Source: Paenibacillaceae bacterium
Lineage (GTDB): Bacteria; Bacillota; Bacilli; Paenibacillales; NBRC-103111
Assembly: GCA_029256185.1 (NCBI GenBank)
Contig: JAQSYI010000001.1
Location: forward strand, 372,001 to 436,000
Length of the DNA: 64,000 bases
Reading direction: 5' to 3'
This document shows, piece by piece, positions 45,741 through 54,164 of the stretch. The notes below the pieces were generated by a model, which was not told where the DNA came from, did not search any database, and saw only the letters and a program-made list of their open reading frames with translations. The translations under genes were made by a program, and so were the position numbers. Every line of letters starts with the position of its first letter. The first letter of the stretch is position 1.

Positions 45741-45935
45741 TAACGGAAAAAATTTCCGTTAAATCCGAAAACGAATAGGTTTTTAGTATAGTAGCGGAAA
45801 TTTTTCCCGTTAACTCCTTACATGGATGGTTAAATTGCCTCTTTTCGCGGCTTATATGTGCAATAACGGAAAAAATTTCCGCTACCGCAGATGAAAACGG
45901 CTAAAACAGCGGAATAACGGAAAAAATTTCAGTTA
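45741..45935. repeat. Family B palindromic repeats, four copies of 21 bases
   Basis: Copies lie at 45741-45761, 45792-45812 (inverted), 45864-45884 and 45915-45935. Each starts TAACGGAAAAAATTTC or its near equivalent, ends CGTTA/CGCTA/AGTTA, and is nearly self-complementary. They fill the spacer between convergent genes. Confidence 0.75.
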
Positions 45936-45965
45936 CGTTACACGGTAGCGGCCAACGCTTCCCGC

Positions 45966-46165
45966 ATGGCAGGGCGTAGGCAGAAGCTCAGCCGCCCAGT
46001 AGCCGCAAGGCAACTCAGCCGCATATCAGAGCGCAGGCCTACGCCCGGCAGCCGCAGCAACTCAGCCGCGTATCAGGGCGCAGGTACAAGCTCAGCGCCT
46101 CGCAGTTGCAAATCAACTCAGCCGCAGGCCTACGCTCAGCCGCCCAGCAGCCGCAAGGCAAATTC
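45966..46165 (-). repeat. Degenerate tandem array derived from the 3' end of the GH2 gene
   Basis: Read on the minus strand, about four units of 45-56 bases start TTGCCTTGCGGCTGCTGGGC or a variant and end GCGGCTGAG. The first unit is the last coding stretch of the GH2 gene (LRLLGG-stop). A close copy of the same end lies again near 45987-46013. The array thus starts inside the gene and runs past its stop. Confidence 0.6.
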
Positions 46166-49100
46166 CGCGGCCGCCGGATTCGTCGAGCACCGCCCCGGGA
46201 GTGCAATCTGGCAAACGACCAGCTTGCCTTGCCCAATTCCCTTCTCACCTGCCGCCATGGCCGGTCCCCACTCTCCCGCCTCATTGGTATTGCCGCTCAA
46301 CAGAACCGGCGCCATCTCCGGGGACGTGAAGGTGTTGTACAAGAGAGGTTGGATCAAGTCCTCTTCCGCATCATGCCACAGCCGGAAATCTTCCGGTTCG
46401 AAGCCCTCGACCAAGGGATGCCCCGTCTTGCGCGAGGCGAAGTGCAAGGGCTGCATGCCGCTGGCCTTCACATGCAACGGAACCCCCAGCAGGGCATAAT
46501 CGCCCGGGTCCAGCTCCAGCAACACCACCCGGGTTCCGGCTTCCATCATGGCCCGGACCGCATTCTCCGCCGTAGCCAGCATAGCCGGGTCATCTGCCAG
46601 AATTACATCAGGTCGGGCCTCTGCCAGATCGAAGGGAGCGGCAGAGTATCCCAACTCGCGGACTACACGGAACGCCTTGCCATCCGCAGCGCCCAGCACC
46701 GCGATCCCGCAAGAAGGGGCAACCGCTCTGCGGGGATATACCTTAAGCTCCACGGAGTTCTGGCTGAGCAACTGGCCGCGGGCATCGCTTAACCCCATCC
46801 ATACCGTGATAGTGGTTCGCTCCGCGGTTTCCGGAGCGGTGAACCGCACCACTCCCTGACATCCGCTGCTGCACACGGGAACCCGGGCCGAGCCAAGCTC
46901 AGCCGCCAGCAGCTTGGCTCCCTGCTTGACCATTACCTGCCACTTGGCCCCCTCGGGCGCTTCTGTCCGGTCGTTGCAGATCCAGGCCTCCATCTGCATT
47001 TCTTCACCGGCTGTGCAGGTGAAGCGGTCTGTCCTCAAGCTGACGAGCAAGGGCTCCAGAGCATTGCGGTAGGCAAAATAAGCGGGCTTGGGCTGGCGGT
47101 CCACATCCATGATGGTCTTCATCCAGCCTGAGGGGAAAGCGTCAATGAACAGATGGATGGCAAAGGTAGTCATCCGCCAGTTCCGCCGGAATGCCTCCGT
47201 CATGATCCGGGTTGCCCAGGCCTGATGCTTGTGGCTGGCCGTCACCCAATCCTCCAGCGTATCCGGGGTTTCGTAGAAGAAATAATGGAACCGGCCGGTC
47301 TGGGCGCCGATGATGGAGCTGGGGGACCAGTTCTTCTCTTCTTCCGCGCCGGAGGGAAGCCAGTCCGCCGGATAATACTTGCGCATCACGCCTGCCGGAT
47401 CAAGTCCTTCTGCGCCGAATTCGCCGCAGCCGAAATACCAGTCCGGCTTCACCGGCAGCCACCAGCCCTTGTGCAGGCGGCCAATGTCGATGCCGTGTCC
47501 GTTGTACCAGCAGGGATAGCAATGATTATCCGGCAATGTCTCACTGGGCGGATCATAATCCCCGTCCACATGCTTGATCACCCGGTCGGGATTGTTCAGT
47601 CTGACGGCAATATCCGCAGCCCGGAAAAATTCCATCAGCTCCGGCCGGGTCAGATGCCGGTGGGGCCTGTTCTGGGCATTGGGAAACGGCTCATTAATAT
47701 AGGTAGACATGATGCAGCAAGGGTGGGAACGGATCAGCCGCTCCATCTCCTCCGCCTGGCGTACTCCCTCGCAGAACTGGCTGCGGCTGAGCACACCGAA
47801 CAGGGGAAGATCGGTCTGCACCATTAATCCCAGCATATCGCAATAATCGTAGACCTCCGGCTCCACGGGTCGTTGGGTTATGCGCAGGAAATTCATGTTG
47901 CACAACTTGGCAAGCAGAATGTCATCGCGCAATTGAGCCCAGTCTTGCTTGGCGATGCATTGCTGCTCATGCCCCATGGTATTGGCGCCGCGCAGCCGGA
48001 TTTGCCGGTCATTCAAGTACATGGCCCCCTTGGGCGTTGATTCCGTATCCATCCTGAAGGTGCGCATGCCAAAGTGGGAGCTGCCAGTGTCCGCAACAGT
48101 ATCCCCACTGATCAATTCCACATGCAATTGATACAGCCAGGGGGATTCCGGCTCCCATCTTCTGGCCCCAGGCAAGGACAGCGGTACGATATAGCGGCTG
48201 CGGCCCTGCTCGGCAAGCAGAGGAATCTGCGCATTCAACTGGCCTGCCGCCTTCAGATTGGCCTCGGTGAAGGAGTCCCCCAGCCCCACGGCTATGCCTG
48301 TCCGGGGACTCCATTCATATTGCTCCAGCACCGTCTGTGCGAAGTTCCGCCCGTAGACAGAGAGTCTCAGCCGGATTTCCTCCGGTTCCTCCGACAGACA
48401 GTTGACCTCAACCCAAACCTCCGCCTGCTCCAAATCAGGCAAGGGCCGGACGAACACATTCCCGAGATGCAGCTTCGGGCGCGCTTCCACCGCTACTCCT
48501 TGATAGATGCCCATCCCCGGCGGACAATGATGCCAGCCGCGCAAGGGATCATCATAGCCGACTCCGGTAGCCGCATAGATTTTGTCCCCGCCCTTCTTAT
48601 CGAGTCCGACCGAATCGTTCTCTACCTTGACCACCAGCGTATTGGTACCCGCTGCAACACTGCCTCCGCAATTGACCTCAAAAGGTGCAAAGAATCCTTC
48701 ATGAGAGCCCAAATAGGCCCCATTCACGAACACATGGGCTTTATAATCCACACCCTTGAACTGAAGATATACCGCCCCCAGCGCCAGCATCTCCCCGGTT
48801 ACCTGGAAGGTGGTGCGGTAGAGGGTAAAGGCCTTGCCCAACGGCTCCCCGTAATGAGGGATCGTCACCTGCTTCCAGGTCCCCTCACCCGACAGAGCGG
48901 CGCCAAAGTTGCGTTCATCTTCAATTGTGCCGATTCGCCAGTCAAACTCCGTAAGCTCCTGACGGATACGGTGGCCGGGAAGCCGGGGGGCATGCTGCTC
49001 CATAAAAGGGGCATAGCGCAACCGGGCCTCTTCCAGTTCCTTCAGCAGTTCTTCGGCAGTCTCCGGCTTGTGCGCCGGAGTGAACACAGCCTGGGGATTA

Positions 49101-49222
49101 ATCCCGGACAACTCCATCACCATCTCCGGATATTCTGCCGGCGCCGGTTCCACAAGCCCCTTGCCTGCCAGGCTCATTCCTCCCGCCGCAATGTCGGCAA
49201 AGGCGTCCTGCTTGTTCTTCAT
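46136..49222 (-). CDS. Glycoside hydrolase family 2 enzyme (beta-galactosidase/beta-glucuronidase class)
   Basis: A 1028-residue cytoplasmic enzyme. A sugar-binding jelly roll (LYRTTFQV, VYLQFKGVDYKAHVFVNGAY) and an Ig-like domain lead to a TIM barrel. The barrel has NFLRITQRPVEPEVYDYCD, TYINEPFPN (acid/base Glu) and YFGCGEFGAEG (probable nucleophile Glu). About 250 C-terminal residues add further beta domains. It should remove beta-linked sugars from imported oligosaccharides; galactose versus glucuronic acid specificity cannot be read. GGAG lies seven bases before the ATG. It is divergent from the AraC gene at 49430. Its 3' end is involved in a tandem array. Confidence 0.88.
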   Translation of the reverse strand: MKNKQDAFADIAAGGMSLAGKGLVEPAPAEYPEMVMELSGINPQAVFTPAHKPETAEELLKELEEARLRYAPFMEQHAPRLPGHRIRQELTEFDWRIGTIEDERNFGAALSGEGTWKQVTIPHYGEPLGKAFTLYRTTFQVTGEMLALGAVYLQFKGVDYKAHVFVNGAYLGSHEGFFAPFEVNCGGSVAAGTNTLVVKVENDSVGLDKKGGDKIYAATGVGYDDPLRGWHHCPPGMGIYQGVAVEARPKLHLGNVFVRPLPDLEQAEVWVEVNCLSEEPEEIRLRLSVYGRNFAQTVLEQYEWSPRTGIAVGLGDSFTEANLKAAGQLNAQIPLLAEQGRSRYIVPLSLPGARRWEPESPWLYQLHVELISGDTVADTGSSHFGMRTFRMDTESTPKGAMYLNDRQIRLRGANTMGHEQQCIAKQDWAQLRDDILLAKLCNMNFLRITQRPVEPEVYDYCDMLGLMVQTDLPLFGVLSRSQFCEGVRQAEEMERLIRSHPCCIMSTYINEPFPNAQNRPHRHLTRPELMEFFRAADIAVRLNNPDRVIKHVDGDYDPPSETLPDNHCYPCWYNGHGIDIGRLHKGWWLPVKPDWYFGCGEFGAEGLDPAGVMRKYYPADWLPSGAEEEKNWSPSSIIGAQTGRFHYFFYETPDTLEDWVTASHKHQAWATRIMTEAFRRNWRMTTFAIHLFIDAFPSGWMKTIMDVDRQPKPAYFAYRNALEPLLVSLRTDRFTCTAGEEMQMEAWICNDRTEAPEGAKWQVMVKQGAKLLAAELGSARVPVCSSGCQGVVRFTAPETAERTTITVWMGLSDARGQLLSQNSVELKVYPRRAVAPSCGIAVLGAADGKAFRVVRELGYSAAPFDLAEARPDVILADDPAMLATAENAVRAMMEAGTRVVLLELDPGDYALLGVPLHVKASGMQPLHFASRKTGHPLVEGFEPEDFRLWHDAEEDLIQPLLYNTFTSPEMAPVLLSGNTNEAGEWGPAMAAGEKGIGQGKLVVCQIALPGRCSTNPAAAEFALRLLGG

Positions 49223-49429
49223 AAGCTTGCTCCACTCCTCTTGTTATGAATCGACGAAACAAGCCGATCCTGCATGGCTCTCCCCGGCTTGCGCTCTCCT
49301 CTTCATTGTAGAAATTCCCGGCAAAATGAACATAGAGCATCCCTTGATTGCATGGATGATTTCTCAATTTGTGATATATTATTTTTACAGACATAAACGA
49401 GTATAAGACCATAAACGGAGTTGAATCCT

Positions 49430-50251
49430 ATGGATGATTTCTTAGATTACCAATACTTAGTTCCCACCTTGCACCATATCGTGGACCGCCGGACCCATCC
49501 CTCTTGGTACGTGGAGCGGGGACAGCGCCGCTTTCACAACATGCTGTTCATCGCTGCCGGGCGGGGCAGCGTCTGGATCGACGGTGTCAAACAAGAACTG
49601 GGTCCCGGGATGCTGGCGTATCACCGGGAAGGGCAGGAATTCGGATATGAGACCTCACCGGCAGATCCGCTGCATTGTCTGGGAGGCAACTTCAGTCTGG
49701 CCGTAGTAAAGCCGTGTTCCGGCGGGGGCTGCGAGGCATATAATGTGGCCGGCCTGGAACTTGACGCCATCAGCAGACCGGCGAATCCGGAGCGGCTGCT
49801 GCGGCTTTTTGCCGATCTGGCCGCGGCTTGGAGCCGGAGAACCACCGATGGCACTCTGGCCGGGAGGAGCCTGTTTCTGCAAATTCTTGAGGAGCTGCGG
49901 TACAGCGGAAGTCCGGAGCTGTCCAAGCACCGCCATACGGTGGATCAGGCCCTGCGCCGGATGGAAGCCTGCTACCGGGAAAAAATCTCCTTGCATGAAC
50001 TCGCCGCCCAAAGCGGCCTGACTCCCTCGTATTTCGGGCAGCTGTTCCGGCAGCATACGGGGATGACTCCTGTGGAATACCTAAACCATATCCGCATCGA
50101 AGAGGCGCTTAAAAAAATGGCCGAGGGCCATTCCCTCAGCCATGCCTCCTCCTTGGCCGGTTTCAATGATCCCTTCTACTTCAGCCGGATCTGCAAAAGA
50201 AAGAAGGGGCTGTCCCCAACGGAATACCTCAGGCGGGGAATGCTCTTCTAA
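49430..50251 (+). CDS. AraC-family regulator (module 4)
   Basis: A 273-residue regulator with an N-terminal cupin-like domain (FIAAGRGSVWIDGVKQELGPGML) and a C-terminal double helix-turn-helix (KISLHELAAQSGLTPSYFGQ and SLAGFNDPFYFSRICKRKKG). The ATG at 49430 follows GGAG by nine bases; a TTG three codons earlier is possible. It is divergent from GH2 and upstream of the binding-protein operon. TCACAAATT on the minus strand at 49366-49374 resembles the half-sites at the module 4 promoters, so it or the membrane regulator at 55793 may control them. Confidence 0.88.
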   Translation: MDDFLDYQYLVPTLHHIVDRRTHPSWYVERGQRRFHNMLFIAAGRGSVWIDGVKQELGPGMLAYHREGQEFGYETSPADPLHCLGGNFSLAVVKPCSGGGCEAYNVAGLELDAISRPANPERLLRLFADLAAAWSRRTTDGTLAGRSLFLQILEELRYSGSPELSKHRHTVDQALRRMEACYREKISLHELAAQSGLTPSYFGQLFRQHTGMTPVEYLNHIRIEEALKKMAEGHSLSHASSLAGFNDPFYFSRICKRKKGLSPTEYLRRGMLF

Positions 50252-50304
50252 ATGGAATCTGGCAATATTCAGATTATGACCCGGATCATCATATCCGGCT
50301 GTTA

Positions 50305-50367
50305 TCACGAAATGATGAGTCCATCAGAAGCTGTACATTGCTGACGGGCGCCGGCAGTGGCTATACT
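50305..50367 (+). promoter_or_regulatory. Promoter 1 of module 4 with shared operator block
   Basis: TTGCTG (50338-50343), 18 bases, TATACT (50362-50367). The 39 bases ending at the -35 match the corresponding block at 54061-54099 at about 28 positions without gaps. They include two TCASRA half-sites about 19 bases apart (TCACGA at 50305, TCAGAA near 50324). An inverted CCGGAT/ATCCGG pair lies just upstream (50281-50298). Confidence 0.65.
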
Positions 50368-50443
50368 GAGGACGAAACGGCACAACACCATGGAGACAGC
50401 AGACAATATGCCGGAACAAAACAGAAATAAGGAGGTCATTTCG

Positions 50444-52051
50444 TTGACAAAGAAATGGTTAAAGGTATCTGCCGGTATCGCTCTATCTGCAACGCTGGCA
50501 GCAGGATGCGGCTCCGGCAGCGACAGCGGGGCAAGCTCCTCCCCCACAGCTGCCGGTTCAGCTTCTCCGGCTGCATCCGCGCAAGCCAAACCCATCACCC
50601 TGACTTACTGGGGCGGGCTTCCCGCTGATGCCGCCCGCTCTCTGAAGAGCTACGGCGAGTCCCTGTTCTATCAGGAGCTGGAGAAGAAGACTGGAGTGCA
50701 TGTGGAATTCCAGCATCCCGCAGTAGGCAGCGAGAAAGAACAGTTCAACCTGATGATTGCCTCCGGCAAGCTGCCGGACGTCATTGAAAGTAATTTCACC
50801 ACCTATTCCGGCGGTCCCGAGAAAGCGATTGCAGACAAGGTTATCATTCCCCTGAACGATATTATTGACAAGAATGCGCCCAATCTGAAGAAATATCTGA
50901 ATGAGCACCCTGAGATGAAGAAGGAAATTATGACCGACAACGGTGTCTATTATGCTTTTCCCGGCCTGGGCATCGGCAACTCCAATGTAAGCAGCGGCAT
51001 GATGCTGCGCAAGGACTGGCTGGCTGAGCTGGGACTCGCTGTCCCTGAAACTATTGAGGAATGGACCCATGTGCTCCGGGAATTCAAGGAGAAGAAGGGC
51101 GTCAAAACTCCGCTTACCTTCGTCTTGGGCGACCTCAATCTGGAACGCTTTAACGGGGCATACGGCATTGGCACGGGCTTCTATTTGGATAACGGCAAGG
51201 TCAAATATGGACCGTATGAACCTGCATACAAGCAATATCTGGAGCAAATGAATGCCTGGTACAAGGAAGGCCTGTTGGATCCCGACTTTGCCACCCAGGA
51301 CGCCAAGTCCAAGGATGCCAAGATCACCAACGGAGGAACAGGAGCCTTCGCCGCTTATGTAGGCAGCGGGATGGGCAAGTATCTGAATGCCATGAAGGGC
51401 AAGCCTTATGATCTGGTAGCTGCCCAGCATCCCGTGCTGAAGAAGGGTGACGAGCCCAAGTTCTTTACAGCCGCTTATGAGTACCGCGGTGAGGGCAGCG
51501 CCGGCATTACCCCTGCCAACAAGAATCCGGCGGAAACCGCCAAGTGGCTGGATTATTACTACAGCGAAGAAGGGCATATGCTGAAGTCCTTCGGTGTGGA
51601 GGGCGTTACTTATAAGCTGGAGAACGGATATCCCAAGTATACCGATCTTATCATCAACAATCCCGACAAGCTCTCTGTGGGTGAGGCCATGTCCAAGTAC
51701 CTGCGGGTAGCCCAGCCATCGCCGGGCTTTGTAGGAGACGACCGTTATGGCGAGCAGTATTCCACCTTTGATCAACAGAGAGAAGCAACAGCGATATACA
51801 ACAAGTACTATAAGAATGTGACCGCAACAAGACTTCCCCGCGTAACGGAAACATCCGAAGAAGGACAGGAAATCGCGGCCATCATGGCGGAAGTGGACAC
51901 TTATAAGAGCGAGATGTTCCTGAAGTTTGTCATGGGAGCGGAGCCTTTCACCAACTTCGACAAGTACACCCAGCAGTTGAAAAATATGAAGATTGAACGC
52001 GCCATCACCCTCAAACAGGCTGCTTTGGAACGCTACAATAACCGCAAATAG
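50444..52051 (+). CDS. Sugar-binding lipoprotein 1, LplA type (module 4)
   Basis: A 535-residue binding protein with lipobox LAAGC (Cys22) and a Ser/Ala/Gly linker. It starts with TTG at 50444, eight bases after GGAGG. It is a close paralogue of the protein at 54165; by eye roughly two thirds of residues agree, without large gaps. The four genes 50444-55754 form a binding protein-permease-permease-binding protein set. Presence of two receptors suggests that one importer serves two related ligands. Confidence 0.9.
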   Translation: MTKKWLKVSAGIALSATLAAGCGSGSDSGASSSPTAAGSASPAASAQAKPITLTYWGGLPADAARSLKSYGESLFYQELEKKTGVHVEFQHPAVGSEKEQFNLMIASGKLPDVIESNFTTYSGGPEKAIADKVIIPLNDIIDKNAPNLKKYLNEHPEMKKEIMTDNGVYYAFPGLGIGNSNVSSGMMLRKDWLAELGLAVPETIEEWTHVLREFKEKKGVKTPLTFVLGDLNLERFNGAYGIGTGFYLDNGKVKYGPYEPAYKQYLEQMNAWYKEGLLDPDFATQDAKSKDAKITNGGTGAFAAYVGSGMGKYLNAMKGKPYDLVAAQHPVLKKGDEPKFFTAAYEYRGEGSAGITPANKNPAETAKWLDYYYSEEGHMLKSFGVEGVTYKLENGYPKYTDLIINNPDKLSVGEAMSKYLRVAQPSPGFVGDDRYGEQYSTFDQQREATAIYNKYYKNVTATRLPRVTETSEEGQEIAAIMAEVDTYKSEMFLKFVMGAEPFTNFDKYTQQLKNMKIERAITLKQAALERYNNRK

Positions 52052-52062
52052 ACAAACAAGAC

Positions 52063-52108
52063 AAGAGAGGGTCTTCGGTCATGCTGAAGAGGCCGGGGAC
52101 CCGCTCTT
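52063..52108 (+). other. Stem-loop between binding-protein and permease genes
   Basis: AAGAGAGGGTC (52063-52073) pairs with GACCCGCTCTT (52098-52108) with one mismatch. No T-tract follows, so it probably adjusts RNA stability or read-through between the lipoprotein and the permeases. Confidence 0.55.
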
Positions 52109-52129
52109 TCAGATAGGAGGATTGTATCC

Positions 52130-53035
52130 ATGAAGAGCCTGGCGAGGGATTACCGGAAGCATAAATATTTGTACCTGATGATTTTGCCCGTAGTTGTCTA
52201 TTATATTCTCTTCCACTATACCCCTATGTATGGAGCCATCATTGCCTTTAAAAATTACCGGATTGCCGATGGGTTTATCGGCAGCGCCTGGGTGGGCTTC
52301 GAGCATTTCACCAGTTTTTTTAACAGCTATTATTTCAGACGGCTGCTGCAAAATACACTCCTGCTCAATTTCTACATGCTGATCTTTTCCTTTCCCGCTC
52401 CCATTGTATTCGCCTTGCTGATCAACGAGATCGGCGGCAAGCTGTTCAAGCGGGTTGTCCAGACCGTCACCTACCTGCCCCACTTTATCTCCACCATCGT
52501 CGTCTGCGGGATGATCACCCAGTTTCTGGCGCGGGAAGGCTTCCTAACCGATCTGCTGGTGTGGTTCGGCATGGAGCGGACCGTATTGCTGGGACATCCG
52601 GAGTACTTCCGCACCATCTATGTGGTATCGGATATTTGGCAGGGAGTCGGTTGGGGTTCCATCGTCTACCTGGCCGCGATCACCGGGATCAATCCGGAGC
52701 TGTACGAGGCGGCGCGGATCGACGGTGCTAACCGGTGGAAGCAAATCATGAATATTACGCTGCCCGGCATTGCGCCGATCATCATTATTCTGTTTATCCT
52801 CAAGATCGGACATATGCTGGATGTCGGCTTCGAGAAGATTATTCTTCTATATAACCCTAACACGTATGTCACCGCTGACGTAATCAGCACCTTCGTCTAC
52901 CGCAAGGGTCTGGGGGGATCGTTTGAGTTCAGCTACGCTACAGCAGTGGGCTTGTTCCAGTCTGTACTGAACTTCATCCTGATCATTACCGCCAACAAGA
53001 TCAGCAGCAAGGTCAGCGAGACCAGTCTGTGGTAG
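52130..53035 (+). CDS. ABC sugar permease, LplB type (module 4)
   Basis: A 301-residue permease with about six membrane helices. It carries the YTPMYGAIIAFKNYR segment after the first helix and the EAA loop EAARIDGANRWKQIMNITLP. AGGAGG precedes the ATG. It is 78 bases after the binding protein with a stem-loop between them. Confidence 0.92.
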   Translation: MKSLARDYRKHKYLYLMILPVVVYYILFHYTPMYGAIIAFKNYRIADGFIGSAWVGFEHFTSFFNSYYFRRLLQNTLLLNFYMLIFSFPAPIVFALLINEIGGKLFKRVVQTVTYLPHFISTIVVCGMITQFLAREGFLTDLLVWFGMERTVLLGHPEYFRTIYVVSDIWQGVGWGSIVYLAAITGINPELYEAARIDGANRWKQIMNITLPGIAPIIIILFILKIGHMLDVGFEKIILLYNPNTYVTADVISTFVYRKGLGGSFEFSYATAVGLFQSVLNFILIITANKISSKVSETSLW

Positions 53036-53105
53036 CACGCCAGGATTTCGGAGTCCGCTTGAAAGCCGGCTTTGTATAGAACAAAGCTTTTGGAGGGATG
53101 ATTAT

Positions 53106-53996
53106 ATGATTGGCATTAACCGGAGGAGTCCCGGCGAGTATGTCTTCAGCACATTCAATTACCTGTTTATGCTTCTGATGATTGTTGTAACGCTTTACCC
53201 CTTTATCTATGTACTCATATCTTCGGTCAGCGATTCCAACCAGTTGGTAAGCCACACGGGCATTCTGCTTACTCCGCAGGGCTTTACCTTCAATGCGTAT
53301 ACCAAAGTATTTCAGAACCCTAACATAATGAGCGGCTATCTGAATACCTTGATCATCGTGTTGGGAGGCACGCTTATCAATCTCTTCATGACAAGCCTGG
53401 GGGCTTACGTTCTGTCCCGCAAGGGAGTGCCGTGGACCAGATACGTGATGCTGATGATTGTATTCACCATGTTTTTCTCGGGTGGTATGATTCCGGTCTA
53501 TCTGTTGGTGAACAATTGGCTGCACTTGGGCAATACATTGCTGGCTCTGATTATTCCCGGCATGGTGTCCACCTGGAATCTGATCATTCTGCGCACCTCC
53601 TTCAGCTCTATTCCCGACAGCCTGATTGAATCGGCGCGGATCGACGGGGCGCAGGATTTCACCATCCTGTTCCGCATCGTCATTCCCCTGTCCCTGCCCG
53701 TTATGGCCGTAATGATACTGTTCTACGGGGTCGGACACTGGAATGCCTGGTTCGGGGCCATGATTTATCTGCGCGACCGTGCTCTGTTCCCGCTGCAGCT
53801 GATTCTGCGGGAAATTCTGATCCAGAACAGCACGGCCTATATGTCAGGGGATGCTTCCGCCGGAGATGTGGAGGCGGTAGGGGAGAGCATCAAGTATGCC
53901 ACAATCATCGTGGCCACTCTGCCGATCCTGGCGGTGTATCCGTTCTTGCAAAAGTATTTCGTAAAGGGCGTCATGATTGGCTCGGTCAAAGGCTAG
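53106..53996 (+). CDS. ABC sugar permease, LplC type (module 4)
   Basis: A 296-residue permease with EAA loop ESARIDGAQDFTILFRIVIP and C-terminus YFVKGVMIGSVKG. GGAGGG lies before the ATG. It is 70 bases after LplB. It shares the importer with two binding proteins on either side. Confidence 0.92.
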   Translation: MIGINRRSPGEYVFSTFNYLFMLLMIVVTLYPFIYVLISSVSDSNQLVSHTGILLTPQGFTFNAYTKVFQNPNIMSGYLNTLIIVLGGTLINLFMTSLGAYVLSRKGVPWTRYVMLMIVFTMFFSGGMIPVYLLVNNWLHLGNTLLALIIPGMVSTWNLIILRTSFSSIPDSLIESARIDGAQDFTILFRIVIPLSLPVMAVMILFYGVGHWNAWFGAMIYLRDRALFPLQLILREILIQNSTAYMSGDASAGDVEAVGESIKYATIIVATLPILAVYPFLQKYFVKGVMIGSVKG

Positions 53997-54015
53997 GAAT
54001 AAGTTAATGCGGAAT

Positions 54016-54100
54016 ACGGCAATATACAGTTGCGACAGCACTCGTTTTGCGGCCGTCAGGTCACAAATTAATGAGCGGGTCACAAGCTGTGTATTGCCGT
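54016..54100 (+). other. Inverted repeat spanning the LplC end and promoter 2
   Basis: ACGGCAATATACAG (54016-54029) and CTGTGTATTGCCGT (54087-54100) pair at 13 of 14 positions. The right arm contains the -35 of the next promoter. It could end the LplC transcript or affect access to the promoter. Confidence 0.5.
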
Positions 54101-54123
54101 CTTTTGATGCAATTGGCTATACT
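54061..54123 (+). promoter_or_regulatory. Promoter 2 of module 4 with shared operator block
   Basis: TTGCCG (54094-54099), 18 bases, TATACT (54118-54123), preceded by GGC as at promoter 1. Half-sites TCACAA lie at 54061 and 54080. The block aligns with 50305-50343, so both binding-protein genes appear to be controlled by the same regulator. Confidence 0.65.
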
Positions 54124-54164
54124 AAAGATGTCCCGTGCAAATCGTCCGTAAGGAGGCCCCAGTT

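Noticed and set aside
45741..45935. Possible CRISPR array
   Set aside because: Only four palindromic 21-base copies, one inverted, with uneven spacing of about 30-52 bases and no cas genes.
48074..49249. 391-codon plus-strand open frame opposite the GH2 gene
   Set aside because: It is a shadow of the GH2 coding sequence with no recognisable motif.
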